NCBI GenBank assembly: GCA_023105745.1 | Contig: JALGQZ010000003.1 | Coordinates: 71,274,696 to 71,338,695, forward strand | Reading direction: 5' to 3' | Length of the DNA stretch: 64,000 nucleotides | Source of the DNA: Austropuccinia psidii | Taxonomy: Eukaryota; Basidiomycota; Pucciniomycetes; Pucciniales; Sphaerophragmiaceae | Shown here: positions 31,482-43,479 of the stretch, piece by piece | Position numbering within the stretch: the first letter of the stretch is position 1 | Layout of the letters: each line of letters starts with the position of its first letter | Made by a program: the position numbers and the translations under genes | Notes under the pieces: generated by a model | The model's input: the letters and a program-made list of their open reading frames with translations, nothing else | Database searches by the model: none | Told to the model about the DNA's origin: nothing

Positions 31482-34400
31482 TCAAACTCTTGAGGTAATT
31501 GGACCAGGCTTGTCTGGATATAATGAATGGAAATCCTTGACAAGGTCTGGTGAGTTGGTAAGGTTGGAAGCTGGTTCCCAAGTGGTTCTTTCTGGGTCTT
31601 CACTGAATCCTTTCCACTCCACAAGATACCATAATTTACCTCTTTTGAGTTTTGAATCCAGAACCTGAGCCACTTCCCATTCTTCTTGCTCCTCCACTAG
31701 GATTGGTGGTGGTGGTGATTGATGTCGATTTGGGATAGTTGAATGCTTAACTGGTTCTAATAAGGACACATGAAAGACAGGGTGAACTGACTTCCATTGC
31801 TGGGCAACTTGAGGTGATATGCATGGCTGCCAATCTTCTTCAGAACTTCAAAAGGTCCCAACCATCCATCTGATAATTTCTTGGTGGGTCTTGTTGTCTT
31901 GATGTTCTTGGAAGCTAGCCATACTTTGTCCCCAGGTTGGATATAAGGTGGAATTGCTCTATTTATATCTGCATACTTCTTGAATCTCCTTATTTCTGAC
32001 TCTAATTCTTCTTTTACAACTTTCTGTACTGATTGGAGTTTTGTTGATAACTTTCCAGCAGGTGAGTCTTGAGAAATATGGATTGAGTCAAAGCTGGGCT
32101 TTCTTCCATAAATGGTGAAAAAAGGTGATTGCTTGGTTGATGAATGTTCTGCATTATTATAGGCAAATTCAGCCAGAGGGAGCCAGGTGTACCAGTCATC
32201 TTGATGATAGCTGACATACATCCGAAGGTAGTGTTCTAGTATCTGATTTACCCTCTCTGTCTGTCCATCTGTTTCAGGATGAAAAGCAGTTGAAAAATCT
32301 CTTGATATCTTGAGCTGCTGACATAATTGAGTCCAAAATGATGAAACAAATGAAGATCCTATATCACTGACAATACTGACTGGAAGGCCATGCTTGAAAA
32401 ATACATCACTCATGAGAATTTGAGCTAAGTCCAGGGCAGTGATTGTTCCATAAGTTGAAATTAAGATTGCCATTTTTGAGAACCTGGCCACAACTACTAG
32501 AATTGAGTCAAGGTTGTTTGACAAGGGCAATTGAGTGATAAAGTCCATTAATAATGAATTCCAAGACCAGACGGAATTCAAAGAGGCTTGAGTAATCCAA
32601 ACTTCTTGTGATGAATGTACTTGTTTCTTGAACATTGCTGACATGAGGACACATCGTCCTTGATGAATTGATTCATTCCAGCCCAATAAAAATGCCTCTT
32701 GATGAGCTTGAGGCACTTCTCCTGGCCAGGATGTGCAGCCAATGGTGAGTCATGACGCTTTTGAAGAATATTGAGTTGAAGTTCATCATTGCTTGGGATT
32801 ACCACTCTATCTTTGAATAATAATAACTTGGCTTGAGGTCCAAGAGAATAATCTGGAACTGATTCACCTCTTGCTAGTTGCTTAAGTATTTCTTTATAGT
32901 CTTTATCTTGCCATACTTCTGTTTGAATCTTGTCTACTAAATCTGAGAAAATCTCCACTTTTATTGAGAAGAATCTTGACTCTTGAATTCCATCTTGCTT
33001 AAGTACTTGATGGAAATTTTGAGGATTCTTGCTCATGAAGTCCACTCCCCTCTCTGGGTACACATTGTCCTGATGTGACAAGGCATCTGGTAGAGTGGCC
33101 AGCCTTCCTGGGCGGTAAGTGATAGTGAAATGAAATTCCGAGAGAAATTCAGCCCAACGGGCCTGACAACGAGTAAGAACTTTGGAAGACATGAAATACT
33201 ACAAGGAAGAGTGGTCTGTCAAGACCTCAAAAGAATTGGAAAGAGAAAGAAGAAATGCTCTCCAGCGCTTGAGAGCCCAAACTATGCCAAGGAGTTCCTT
33301 GTCATGAACTTCATAGTTCAGCTCAGCTGGGAGAAGCTTGTGACTATCAAATGCAATGGGGTGCTTTCCTGAGTCATTCACCTGACTCAGTATGGCGCCC
33401 AATGCATAATCAGAAGCATCAGTCTCTACAATAGTAGGTAGAGATGGATTGAAATGGGATAAGATAGGAGCAGAGGTGAAAGCTTCTTTGAGTGCTCGAA
33501 ACTGACTAAGAACTTCCTCATTGAAGATGAAAGGAGAAACTTTTTTAAGGAGGGAAGTGAGAGAAGTGATTTTTTTAGAATAATTTTTAATGAAACAACA
33601 ATAAAAATTGGCAAAGCCAAGAAAAGGTTGAAGTGCTTTGATGTTTCTGGGCTGAGGCCAATCGAGGATCTGCTGAACCTTTGAAGAATCCATCTTGAGG
33701 CCATCAATTGAAACAACATAACCCAAGTAATCCACACTTGAGGCATGGAATACACACTTGGAGGCTTTGGCAAATAAATTATTTTCTCTGAGTCTTTGGA
33801 GGACAGAGGTCACATGTTAGACATGTTCGTCCTCAGAACTTGAGAATACCATAATATCATCTAGATAAACCACAACAAACACATCCAAGAAATCTGCAAA
33901 TATATCATTTACAAGATTCTGGAAAGAAGCAGGAGCATTGGTCAAACCAAATGGTATGACCAAATACTCATAACTACCATACTTGGTTCTGAAGGCAGTT
34001 AAGTGCTCATCCCCCTCTTTGATTCTCAGAAGGTTATATGCACCACGCAAATATATCTTGGAGAAAATAGTGGAACTGTTAAATACGGTAAGGAGCTGGT
34101 TCATAGGAGGAACAGGGTATCTGTTCTTCCTAGTGACAGCATTGAGTTTGCGGTAGTCAACACACAAACAAAGACCTCCATCCTTTTTCTTGACAAAAAG
34201 GACAGGTGCTCCTGTTGAAGAGGAGCTTGGTCTAATGAAACCTTTCTCTACATTCTCTGAAATGTAGGCCCGTAGTGTTTCTGACTCTTGATTTGATAGG
34301 GAGTAGATAACACCAATTGGAGGTAGAAGACCCTCAAATTCAATATGGTGATCACAGGCGCGGTGTGGAGGAAGTTTCTCTGCTTTCACCTTGGAGAATA

Positions 34401-35208
34401 CATCCAAATATTGGTGATAAGCAGGAGGAACAACCTTCAACACAGTTTCAATTTCTTCTGGCTCTTCCTCCTCATCCCACTGCTCCTCCAGGGATGCATG
34501 AAAAGATAATGGAGGAAGGTCCATATCCCCTTGAAAGAGATGAAGTGAAGATATGGCAACATCTTCTACAAAATCCTTTATCTCTTTGAAGACTCCATCT
34601 CTTAATGGAAGTAATGACTGAGAGGGAATGATGGAAAGGGTATGGACAGAAGAAGGAATGGAAGGTGTCTTAAGCTCACCAACCAGAGCAACACTGTTGA
34701 CAGAAGTGGCTAAGTCATTACTAGTAGAAGGAATAATACCACTAGAATCCTCATGACTAGAATCATAGGTGATCAATCCATTTTTCCAATCAATAATGGG
34801 ATTAAAATGGTAAAGGAAATTATAGCCCAATATCAGGTCTTCTCCCTTGGGTAAATCTATGATAAAGAAGTCCCAATCAAAGCTTGGGAAGAAAGGCAAG
34901 TCAACTACCCATTTGGTATAATGAGTGATGAACAAGGCAGGGGATTCATTAGAATACAGAATGAAAAGGGGAATCTTTTCAGGGATCTCTGACAGAGTCA
35001 ATGAGTACTTGAGAGCAAAATTCCTTGCAATAAAAGAGTTTGTAGCACCAGAATCAATGAGAATAGGATAAATAATATCAGAGATAGAAGCAAAAATAAG
35101 AAATTTCAAAGATTTCTTGACACTAGTATTCAGAGTGCACAATTGTGCTCTTGAAGGAAATAAGTGAGAACCATTGAACACATCATGATTCCCACTCAGG
35201 CTTTTCCC
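31482..35208 (-). pseudogene. Element D pol, multiply broken
   Basis: Same domain order as in B. Protease has PILIDSGATNSFIARNF, RT has YLDDIMVFS, RNase H has ETDASDYALGAILSQ, the integrase finger has HDSPLAAHPGQEKC (a Gly-to-Ala change against B), the core has MDFITQLP and TDGQTERVNQ, and the C-terminal chromodomain has WEVAQVLDSKLKRG and WYLVEWKGF. Breaks are TAA at 33817-33819 after YLDD, TAG at 33199-33201 near the end of RNase H, a frameshift near 32,580 between the finger and the core, and a frameshift near 31,790 before the chromodomain. Conserved VDRFSK reads VARFSK. It cannot encode a working polyprotein. Confidence 0.9.
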
Positions 35209-35210
35209 TG
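35196..35210 (-). promoter_or_regulatory. -1 ribosomal frameshift site, gag to pol (D)
   Basis: CAG GGA AAA GCC TGA; heptamer GGGAAAA at 35202-35208, gag stop at 35196-35198. Confidence 0.72.
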
Positions 35211-36557
35211 CTTGCTAGTGAAGCCCCTTGATGATGACCTAGGCTTGTTCTGAGGTCTCTTGAAGCATGTTTCAATTGGGTGCTTTCCACCACAATAAGT
35301 ACACAACCCCTCTTTAATCCTCCTCTCCTTTTCAGAACCAATTAATATATTGTTCTTATTGAGGAGAGCAGCATGAGGCTTGTCCTTTGAAGATTGAAAC
35401 TGCTTGCCCTTCTTCTTCTTCTTCTGGTGAGGCCTCTTTGAAGATGAGTTTTGAGGAGGCCTAGATTGATTGGATCCATTAACTGGAGGCTTCTTTTCTT
35501 GATTTCCACCCTTTTCTTTTTGCCTCTCATGATATCTTGTGTCTAACTCTAAAGTGACATCCATAAGTTCTTGAAGAGTATCAAAATTTCCAGGGTGAGA
35601 AGCCAACTGATACAATAATCTTGATGCCAATCCTCTTCTGTAAACATGGATATAAGCTCTTTCCCCCCAATCTCCAATTCTTGACATTAAGCTTCTGAAA
35701 TCTGGGATGTACAAGGAAACATGACCACTCTCCTTCATCCTCAAATTGTCCAACTCTTGTTCAGCTTTCCTGACTTCATTGGGGTCACCAAACAGAGTGG
35801 AGAATTGAGATTCAAGTAATGGCCAATTATTGAGGAGGTAGGAAGGGTCTTCATTGGAAATATTTGAGAGTTAGGGTTCAATACACTTTCCAGCTCTACC
35901 AGTGAGAAAAGAAGTTGAGTAAAGAACTTTCTTCCTGTCAGAGAAGAAATTTGCTGGATCATTATGGAAGATTAATTGAGAGGATTGGATAAATCCTCTC
36001 AATTCATGAGCTTGAGTACCATCAAAAAAATCAGGTGCCTTCATGGATGCAGTCTTGAAAGCAGGGGCTTTGGAATTGTCCCTGGGAGCAACTGCTTGAG
36101 TGAGTTGCCCCATTAATTGAGTCATCTGCTCCATCATCTTGATGAGACTTGGATCAGTTTGAGAAACAAGAGGTTGATTAGAAAAGGCTAGATTAGAACC
36201 CTGAGGCACCTCTGGAGCATTTGCCAAGTCATCTGCCACTTCAGTTTCCCAAGAATCTTCCTCTTCCACAGACTCTTCCCCCTCTTCATCTTCAACTTCC
36301 CCTAATCTTGCTCTTGCACCTTCAGACATGCCAGGATAACAACCCAAAAGTCCAGAAAAGGATCTTGATCTTCTAGATTTCATTCCACCTCTTCTTGAGG
36401 GTGCTGCTCCTTCCATTGGTGGTCCTCTGTCCAAATTTGCACTCAGTTGATGAACTGATGGTGTGCGGTCAATAGGAGCCCTTGTTGTAGGAGTAAGAAC
36501 AGCTGGAATTTTTTGCAATCTAGTGTTCTTTGCTGGGGGACTATGCTGAACTGGCAT
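35196..36557 (-). pseudogene. Element D gag, one nonsense codon
   Basis: Start ATG 36557 (MPVQHSPPAKNTRLQ). Acidic stretch, capsid-like core with FDGTQAHELRGFIQSSQLIF, one stop (TAA, 35871-35873) at a position where the B frame has Tyr, then an open frame to 35196 ending in a lysine-rich region and zinc knuckle CTYCGGKHPIETC. The intact N-terminus here shows where the B copy is frameshifted. Confidence 0.87.
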
Positions 36558-37277
36558 TATGAACAGAATTGAATAAAAAAAACTTGCTGGTATTGAGAAC
36601 AGAAATCAAAACTTGGCCAAATCAATCACAATAAAATCTTGATGAGTCTTGAGGAATCAATTAAGTTCTTGGGGTGAAATCAACTTCAATCAACAATCAA
36701 TCAATTCAATCAAAAATCAACAATAAATCAAATTCAAATCAAATATCCATAATCTTGAGTAATCAATAATTAATCAATATTCAATCAATCAATAAATCAG
36801 TGTCTTCAATATGAAATTAAGGTCTTGAGGAATCAATCAATCAATTAAAAATCTTCAGAAATCAATTAAAATATCTTGATTAGTCAACTCAATCAATAAT
36901 CCAAATCAATTCTTGAGGATCAATAAAATATCTTGAGAATTCAAAGACAATCAATCCAATCCAAATCAAAAATCTTGAATCGCTGAATCAATAAACCCAA
37001 TGAATCCGAATGAATAATACAATCAATAATTCCTAAAAAGAACCTGAATAAGAACACAGAAAAAATTTGATTTGATAAAATATAAAATGAAGTGATGAAA
37101 TGGTCAGCAATGATTAAAAAAGAAGAAAAATCAATTTCATATGAATGAAATGAATGAGATGAAATTGATAAGAGAGATAAAATCATAATCATTAAAGATC
37201 ATTAAATCATAAAAGAGATCATAATTGATGAATGAGAGAAATGAATAAAAATTAATGAAGAGAAAGAATCAAATATG
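36558..37277 (-). other. Element D leader, low complexity
   Basis: No gene; AATCAATCAA runs and repeated TCTTGAG words as in the other leaders. Confidence 0.7.
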
Positions 37278-37292
37278 AGTTAATTAATTTAA
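37278..37292 (-). other. Element D self-primer binding site
   Basis: AGTTAATTAATTTA (37278-37291) is the exact reverse complement of TAAATTAATTAACT in both D LTRs (28137-28150, 37656-37669). It differs from A and B in both partners together. Confidence 0.8.
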
Positions 37293-38054
37293 TGTCACAG
37301 GGGCTCTTCAAAGTGAAGAGGGCCTGGCACTCAGTAAACCGGGACTCACTTATGGAGGGCTCAAGGATATGGAAAGATGGGATACACTTAAAAGTGTAAG
37401 GAATGAATTACTATAATAAAAGATATGAGAAAAGCAGCAACAAAGAAATCAGAATAAGGAATAGAAGAGCCAGCCACAAACAAGTCCAAGTCCACTGTTT
37501 CAACCTGCCAGAATGGAAAGAGAAGGGTTATTAAGGATATGGCCACCCAACTCATACTGTACAGGTGAAGAGAGAAAATGCAAAGACCAAACTAAGATCA
37601 AAAAATTATAATACCCAAAATAAGGATAAGACTAATTTTAAAATAATAAATAAACTAAATTAATTAACTGGGGAAAAGTCCCCAGGGGGGAGAAAGAGGG
37701 GCTGGTATATGTGAGAAACACCAGCCCTGATCCCAAGGAAGAATTGTCATGAGAGGATTGAATTATTGAATTGAGTCTGGCCAATACAGGCCCTGTACAG
37801 CTGTACAGAACCTGTACAAGGGGTGTGGTGTATTTGAGTGATCATACAGTTCCACAATGGTGTATTGAAACTCTATTGGTTGAATCCAACCTGTACAGGT
37901 ATTGACAGGCTGTATTGAGGTACCAAACTGTATGCATGTTTCAGAATGAAGATTGCTGAAACTGAATGCTGATGCAGATACTGGATTTGCTGATTGGAGG
38001 TGTTTGAGTGGGTGTATTGATTAATACCCTTACCCCTGGTGAGTGGTTGTTACA
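37293..38054 (-). repeat. Element D 5' LTR
   Basis: 762 bp, TGTCACA...TGTTACA, partner of 27774-28535. Confidence 0.93.
37656..37715 (-). promoter_or_regulatory. Element D promoter: TATA motif, hairpin and R start
   Basis: Minus strand CACATATACCAGCC, a CTGGGGA/TCCCCAG hairpin, then AGTTAATTAATTTAG; same spacing as in the sister elements. Confidence 0.6.
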
Positions 38055-38059
38055 GGAGG

Positions 38060-38418
38060 ACTCAATGAAATATTGGGATAGAAGAATGGCACACCAACTA
38101 AGATCACCACTTAAGCCAGGAGATTTGGTCCTGGTTTACAACAAATTAATAGACACTAATTGGGGACTACTTTTCAAAAACAAATGGAATGGACCCTACA
38201 GAGTAATGAGACAAATAAACAATGGACAATATGAACTTGAGGAGCTGGATGGAACAGAATTAGCAAGAAGATTTGCAGCATCTCAAGTCAAGAGGCTCTA
38301 CCCAAGAGGAAAAATGATAAACACAAAAGAAGACACAGAAGGAGAACAAAGTGAAGACGATGAATCAACAAATGAGGAAGAGATATTTGAGGAGACCACA
38401 GAATCGGATGAAGAATAG
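38060..38418 (+). pseudogene. Element C pol, part 3 (C-terminus)
   Basis: Continues in frame from 27773 after removing D: DSMKYWDRRMAHQLR, then an integrase C-terminal (SH3-like) segment with LKPGDLVLVYN, WNGPYRVMRQI and ELEELDGTELARRFAASQ, ending in a very acidic tail and TAG at 38416-38418. No chromodomain follows, unlike A, B, D and E. Confidence 0.88.
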
Positions 38419-38450
38419 AGAGCTCTCACCTGGAATGCTGGGGACAGCAT

Positions 38451-38466
38451 TAAATGGAGAGGGGGA
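38451..38466 (+). other. Element C polypurine tract
   Basis: AATGGAGAGGGGGA directly before TGTGGTATTCC, 33 bp after the pol stop. Confidence 0.75.
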
Positions 38467-38912
38467 TGTGGTATTCCATACCATTTTGTTTCACCAGGCT
38501 CAAGCTCATAGTACCCCAAAACAGCAGTAAATCCAGCCTACAGGCAGACTTACACTCAAATTTTACACCAAAAGGTCAATTTTGCATTAAATTTAAGCTT
38601 ATTTAAGCTTAAATTTAACAATTTTAAAAAAATGTTAAAAAGTTACATTAGTACTGTGAGATTCTAAAATCTTTTAATTCCATAAGAAATAAGTGTTTTT
38701 GGGTATAACACCTTATGGATGTACCCTAGGTTATTTTTGGTGTGGAATCCAAAAATGACATAATATTTATAACTTTGTTTATCCAAAAAAAGTTTTACTT
38801 ATTTTTTGTTATTTTTTATTTTAAATTCAATTAAAAAGTCTGTTGAGGAAAATTTTAACTGTTTATAAAGTTTTTTGTGGCCTTATGGGTATGTTATACA
38901 TACCTCACAGGC
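38467..38912. repeat. Composite or shared LTR between C and F
   Basis: The left edge (TGTGGTATTCCATACC after a purine tract) fits the 3' LTR of plus-strand C. The right edge (GGCTCACA followed by the minus-strand purine tract of F) fits the 3' LTR of minus-strand F. From about 38,580 to 38912 it matches 47,385-47712 closely; the first about 100 bp do not match well. A recombination or deletion junction near 38,480-38,600 is the simplest reading. Confidence 0.6.
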
Positions 38913-38936
38913 TCACATTCCCTACCACCAAAAAAA
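38913..38936 (-). other. Element F polypurine tract
   Basis: Minus strand TTTTTTGGTGGTAGGGAA then TGTGAGCC. F2 has the same plan at 55022-55040. Confidence 0.7.
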
Positions 38937-39055
38937 AATTGTACCACAATTTTTCTTTTGTAGTATACCCCCAACTTAGTTTGGGGGGGTATAATCCACT
39001 GTCCAACCTCTCTACTTATCATTTTTTAAGTATGTAAAGCACACAATTCAAGCTT

Positions 39056-42000
39056 TTACTGAGCAATTGGTCTGCTCTCATGTCGGAACCTTCTGCGAAA
39101 CGTTTGGGAATCAGGTATTTTGTTTTCTACAATTCATTTATCTTCATGTTGTGGATTTTTATACCTGACTAAGTATTCTCTTTCATTTTTTCCCCTAAGT
39201 CTTCTTTCTTTCAAGACTTTTGGTACCTTTTTATCCTCACTTTGATCTAGTGGGGGTACTTCTAAGGGTGTTTCATTTCTCAAAGGAAATAATTCCTTAT
39301 CACTTGAAGTGTAATGCTTTACTAGACTGACAGGGAGAGTTGAATGTTTGTTTTCCAATTCTCCTGACAGTTCTACTTGTACTGCATTTGTCCCATGAAG
39401 GGCTTTAATAATAAATGGTCCTGAAAAGGAATCTTTCAATTTATTTGGGCCTTTAATATTATTAAAGTTCAAGGTTGAAACTAGTATTAAGTCCCCTACT
39501 TTAGATTCTGGGGTCTTATGAATTTTATCCCATTTCTGTTTAGCATATTCAAAGGCATCATTCATGCTTTGATTTGCATGATGTCTCACTTTATCAACCA
39601 ATAATTTAAAGCTTGAAGCAGTTGGATGAATATCAAGCAGATCTTTTTTCAAAGTATCAATTGGAAGTTTGGGGTTCCATCCTTTTTCCAACATTGCAGG
39701 ATTTTTGCCTGTTGAAGCATGGATGGAGGTCTTGTAGGCTAATTCCAACGCCGGTATAAGTGTACACCAATCATGGGTAAAGCCATCAGAATCTTTAAAC
39801 TCCAGGCCATAAGCACAAAATATTCTGATCATGTCCTCAAGGGTTTGAATCATTATTTCTGCCAGCCCATCTGTTTGTGGATGGTAGGCTGTTGAGAATA
39901 AAGGTTTTGTACCCAAAAGCTTATGTAAATTGGTCTATAAGGCTGATTTGAATTTTGGGTCTCTATCACTGATAATATTTTTAAAGAGACCAACATGGGA
40001 TATGACTCTATTCCAGATCAAAAGAGCTGTATCCATAGGTGTGTCATCTTTATGACATTGTAAGAAGATTGGTGTTTTGCTATATATGTCCACAATAACA
40101 AGACATACATTGTAACTTTTATCACCTCCAGGTGGTAAGGCAGTTACCCAAACCATGTGAACCACTTCCCATGGGGTACTTGGTTCTTCAATATGGATCA
40201 TTAAACCAAATCTTTCACCAGTAGCTTTATTGGCTTTCTGGAATCTATCACAACTGTGACAGTACTCAATGACATCTTTTCTCCAAGATGGCCACCAGGA
40301 ACATGTCTTAATTCTTTCCATGGTTCTTTCTTCAGACAGATTTCCAGAATATATGTTATCATGGCATTCTAGTAGTATGGTATTAATTAAAATTCTACTA
40401 CATAGGACCATGACACATGTGTGTTTAGATCTATGATATAGTATGCCATCAAACAAATGGAATCTCCCATTATCATAAGATGTTTTCCAAATATCATCCA
40501 GAGAATTAGCCAAGGCTACATCTTTGCAGTCTTTGTCAAGTAGAGAAGTAAGAATATGAAAATTCTTATCTTGCTCATAGCTTTCTCTAACTTCATCAAA
40601 GAATTCTGTTCCAACATCTGTGATATTAATTCCTTAAATTGGAATTTGAGGTTCTGTACTTGTAGGAACATAGGCAGGGTTATCAGGTGTATTTTGTAAT
40701 GCCCATCTCCTTAAGCCATCAGCATTATTATGCATATTTCCAGCTTTATGTACTATGGTCATATTGCCTCTATACTCCTGTATAGCAATCTGCCATCTTA
40801 ACATGTGTCTGTTTGGAGTCTTCATGTTAAGAAGTGATTTTACTGCATTACAATCAGGAATTACTTCAAACACACTACCATCAAGATAGTAATGAAGTTT
40901 TTCCAAAGCCCAAACAAGGAAAAGGAACTCCATTTGGATAGTTCCATATCTTCCCTCAGTAGGTTTAATTTGTGTTGAAATAAAACAAATTGGACCTTCA
41001 TAAGGTTTTTCATTGACAATTTGAACTTGATGAAGACCAACTCCTAAACCTTCACCACATGCATTAATATAAAGCTTGAAAGGAAGTTTCCAGTATGGCA
41101 TCAATAATAATGGTGCATTGGTCAAGGCATACTTGATTTTATCATATGCTTGAATCCTTTCCTGTGTCATTTCAAAAGCAGTTTGTTGATCGCACATTCT
41201 GTATAATGATCTGGCATGGATTGCAAAATCTTTAAGGTGTTGCCTGTAATAACTGGAAAAGCCTAAAAAAGACATCATTTCTTTTTTGTTCTGGGGCATT
41301 TGCTTCAGTAAAACTGCAGCCACTTTGTTTTTGTCAACACCAAGGCTCAGTCCTGAGACTACATGTTGTAGAGCTTTTAACTCATGAAACCCAAAATTAC
41401 ATTTTTTAAGATATATTTTATGTTCACTTGAAGAATTTTCTTTAGTACTAATGAAAGTCTCTCTAAATGTAATTGCCAGGTTTCTGAACAAATGAGAATG
41501 TCATCAATATAAATGATTAACCATCCTTCTGACAATTCATGTGGGAAGATGGTATTCACCATTCTCTGATAATGAGAGGGTGCATTTTTAATACCCAAAG
41601 GCATTCTCAAATACTCATAAATCCCACAATGAGAACTTATTCTCAATAATTTCCTAGCATGAGGTGTCAAAGCATTCTGATGGAAGCCTTTCAGAGCATC
41701 CATGGAAGTAATGAATCTTGCTTTGGATAATTGAGTTAAAGTCTCATGAATTCTAGGTATTTGATACCTTTCTGGAATAGTATAGGTATTCAGTGCTCTA
41801 AAATCACCAACCATCCTTGACTTATCATTATGCCAAGTAATGATAACTGGAGTTGTGACTTTTACCTCCTCATTGTGTCCAACCTTTCTAAGAACTCCCA
41901 GTTTCATTAGTTCATTAATATGACTTTCTAATGCTTCTCTAGTCCTAGGGCTAGCTGGGTAAGCTGGTCTTCTTAATAGTGGCGGATAAGGCCTTTCCAC

Positions 42001-43479
42001 ATTAAGCATAATGTCCACTTCATGGCCTTTGATAGCCCCAAGTGGTTCATTATCTGAAGCAAAGGCTTCCCTGTATTGAAATAAAATTTCAATCAGTTCT
42101 TCCTTCATTTCTAGAATTAATTCAGGAATAATTTGTGCTTCAATAAATTGACTTGACACAAATTTGGCCTTATTAACATTTATTACTTGTTTAATGACAG
42201 TAATTTCTCTTTTTTCTAGAGGAAAAGCAAATTTTTGTCTTTTATTTTCCCCTATAGTGGAATACTTGGCTTTGTGATTATTAATATCAATACCATAGAT
42301 ATTGAGATAATCATTCCCAAGTATAAACTGTTGTGAAGTACAGTTATTCATAACAAAAAATTCAGCTTTCAATCTTATACTCCCTGCAGGATGAGGAAAT
42401 ATTATTGCTGCTTCAAATATACCCAAAGGGTGCATGTTCTGGCTAGCACTGCTGAATCTTATACCTTCAATTGGCATCAACTTGCCTTGCCAATTGGTAT
42501 AAGTTTTTTCAAGATATTCTTTTTCAACACAAGTGCAAAAAGCACCTGAGTCAAGATGTATCTTGGCTTCTGTGTTATTTATCACAATATTAGTGATACA
42601 AGATGACCCAGCTGTATAACCTTTACCTCTGGCAGGTTTGGCTTTTTGCATTTTGGCATCTTGCACATGTATGAGATCCATACATTCATCACTATACTGT
42701 GGTAAATGAGTGTGTACCTCAGTGACTTCAAAAGAAACATTAATGTTTCCTATACTAAGCTCCTCTAGTAATTCTTCTTCTTCTGAAGGTTCAGAATCAC
42801 TTTCATGTAAAGATACATCAGTTGGTTCTTTTGTGTTTTCCACTTTTTCAACATTTATCTCATTGATTCTTGTCTTTTTTGAACAAGTATTAGCTAAATG
42901 AGATGTACTTCCACATTTATGACATTTCAAAGGAAATCTGTCTTGTGGCTTATTTGGCTTTGAAATTGGTTTCCCATTAGTCTTGTTGTCTATTGGGGAT
43001 TTGCACCAATTTCTTCCAATTTTTGTTCTAGTAGTGATGTCATCCATAGCATTGATATAATCTTCTGTAGAGCAAGGCTCAATACATCTGCTTTTTATAG
43101 CATGCTCAAGGTCACCACCACACTTTCTAAATATCCTTTTATGTACCATTGTTTCAGACATATCAGGATGAAGGGTAGTTAATCTGTCCTTCTGTTTAAG
43201 AAACCAAGACATGTGCCTGTCCCTCTCAATATTAAAAATGGCTTCATCAAAAGAATTTTCCATTCTAAATCTCCAGGAATCATTTGCCCATTTGGAAATA
43301 ATTTGTTCTTTCCACCAAGGCCAAGAATGTCTACCATGGTCTTGTCTCATTTTGTAATACCATTTCTTTGCTGATCTGGTAAATAATGAGTGTAATCTGG
43401 CACTTATGTATTCATCTGGTATGTTAAAGTCTTCTTTAAACATATCAATTGTTTTCATAAATTCCATATGATTATATTA
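39056..43479 (-). pseudogene. Element F gag (C-terminal part)-pol
   Basis: After a TAA at 43477-43479 the capsid continues (AKKWYYKMRQDHG, ANDSWRFRMENSF), with a knuckle CHKCGSTSHLANTC (C-x2-C-x4-H-x4-C). Protease has HLDSGAFCTCVEKEY. RT has VGDFRALNTYTIPERYQIP, MPLGIKNAPSHYQ and the catalytic YIDDI. RNase H has [14 protein letters not shown]. Integrase finger and core follow, with SDRDPKF and TDGLAE. A divergent chromodomain-like end has REYLVRYKNPQ. Breaks are a frameshift near 41,440 in RT, TAA at 40634-40636 after RNase H, TAG at 39935-39937 and TGA at 39134-39136. The last two sit where F2 has Trp, consistent with G-to-A changes. The frame then resumes and ends at TAA 39056-39058. Confidence 0.88.

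Larger units (their letters stand above)
27774..38054 (-). mobile_element. Element D: chromodomain Ty3 retrotransposon with antisense gene
   Basis: LTRs 27774-28535 and 37293-38054, both 762 bp, with TGTCACA...TGTTACA ends. Minus-strand gag-pol is broken by several stops and frameshifts. Unlike A and B it holds about 2.5 kb of extra sequence between pol and the 3' LTR, with a spliced gene on the plus strand (29517-30741). Inserted in the C integrase/linker region. Confidence 0.94.
1361..38912 (+). mobile_element. Element C: plus-strand Ty3 retrotransposon, interrupted
   Basis: This is the framework element, reconstructed from three pol pieces plus a polypurine tract at 38451-38466. Inside it lie A (with B inside A) and D. 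The 5' boundary is not resolved: position 1361 is only where clearly foreign LTR sequence stops. Pol has RT of the FIDD type, RNase H, and integrase with an HHCC finger and DDE residues. No chromodomain is evident at its C-terminus. Lesions include an RT deletion, several nonsense codons and a frameshift. Confidence 0.7.
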
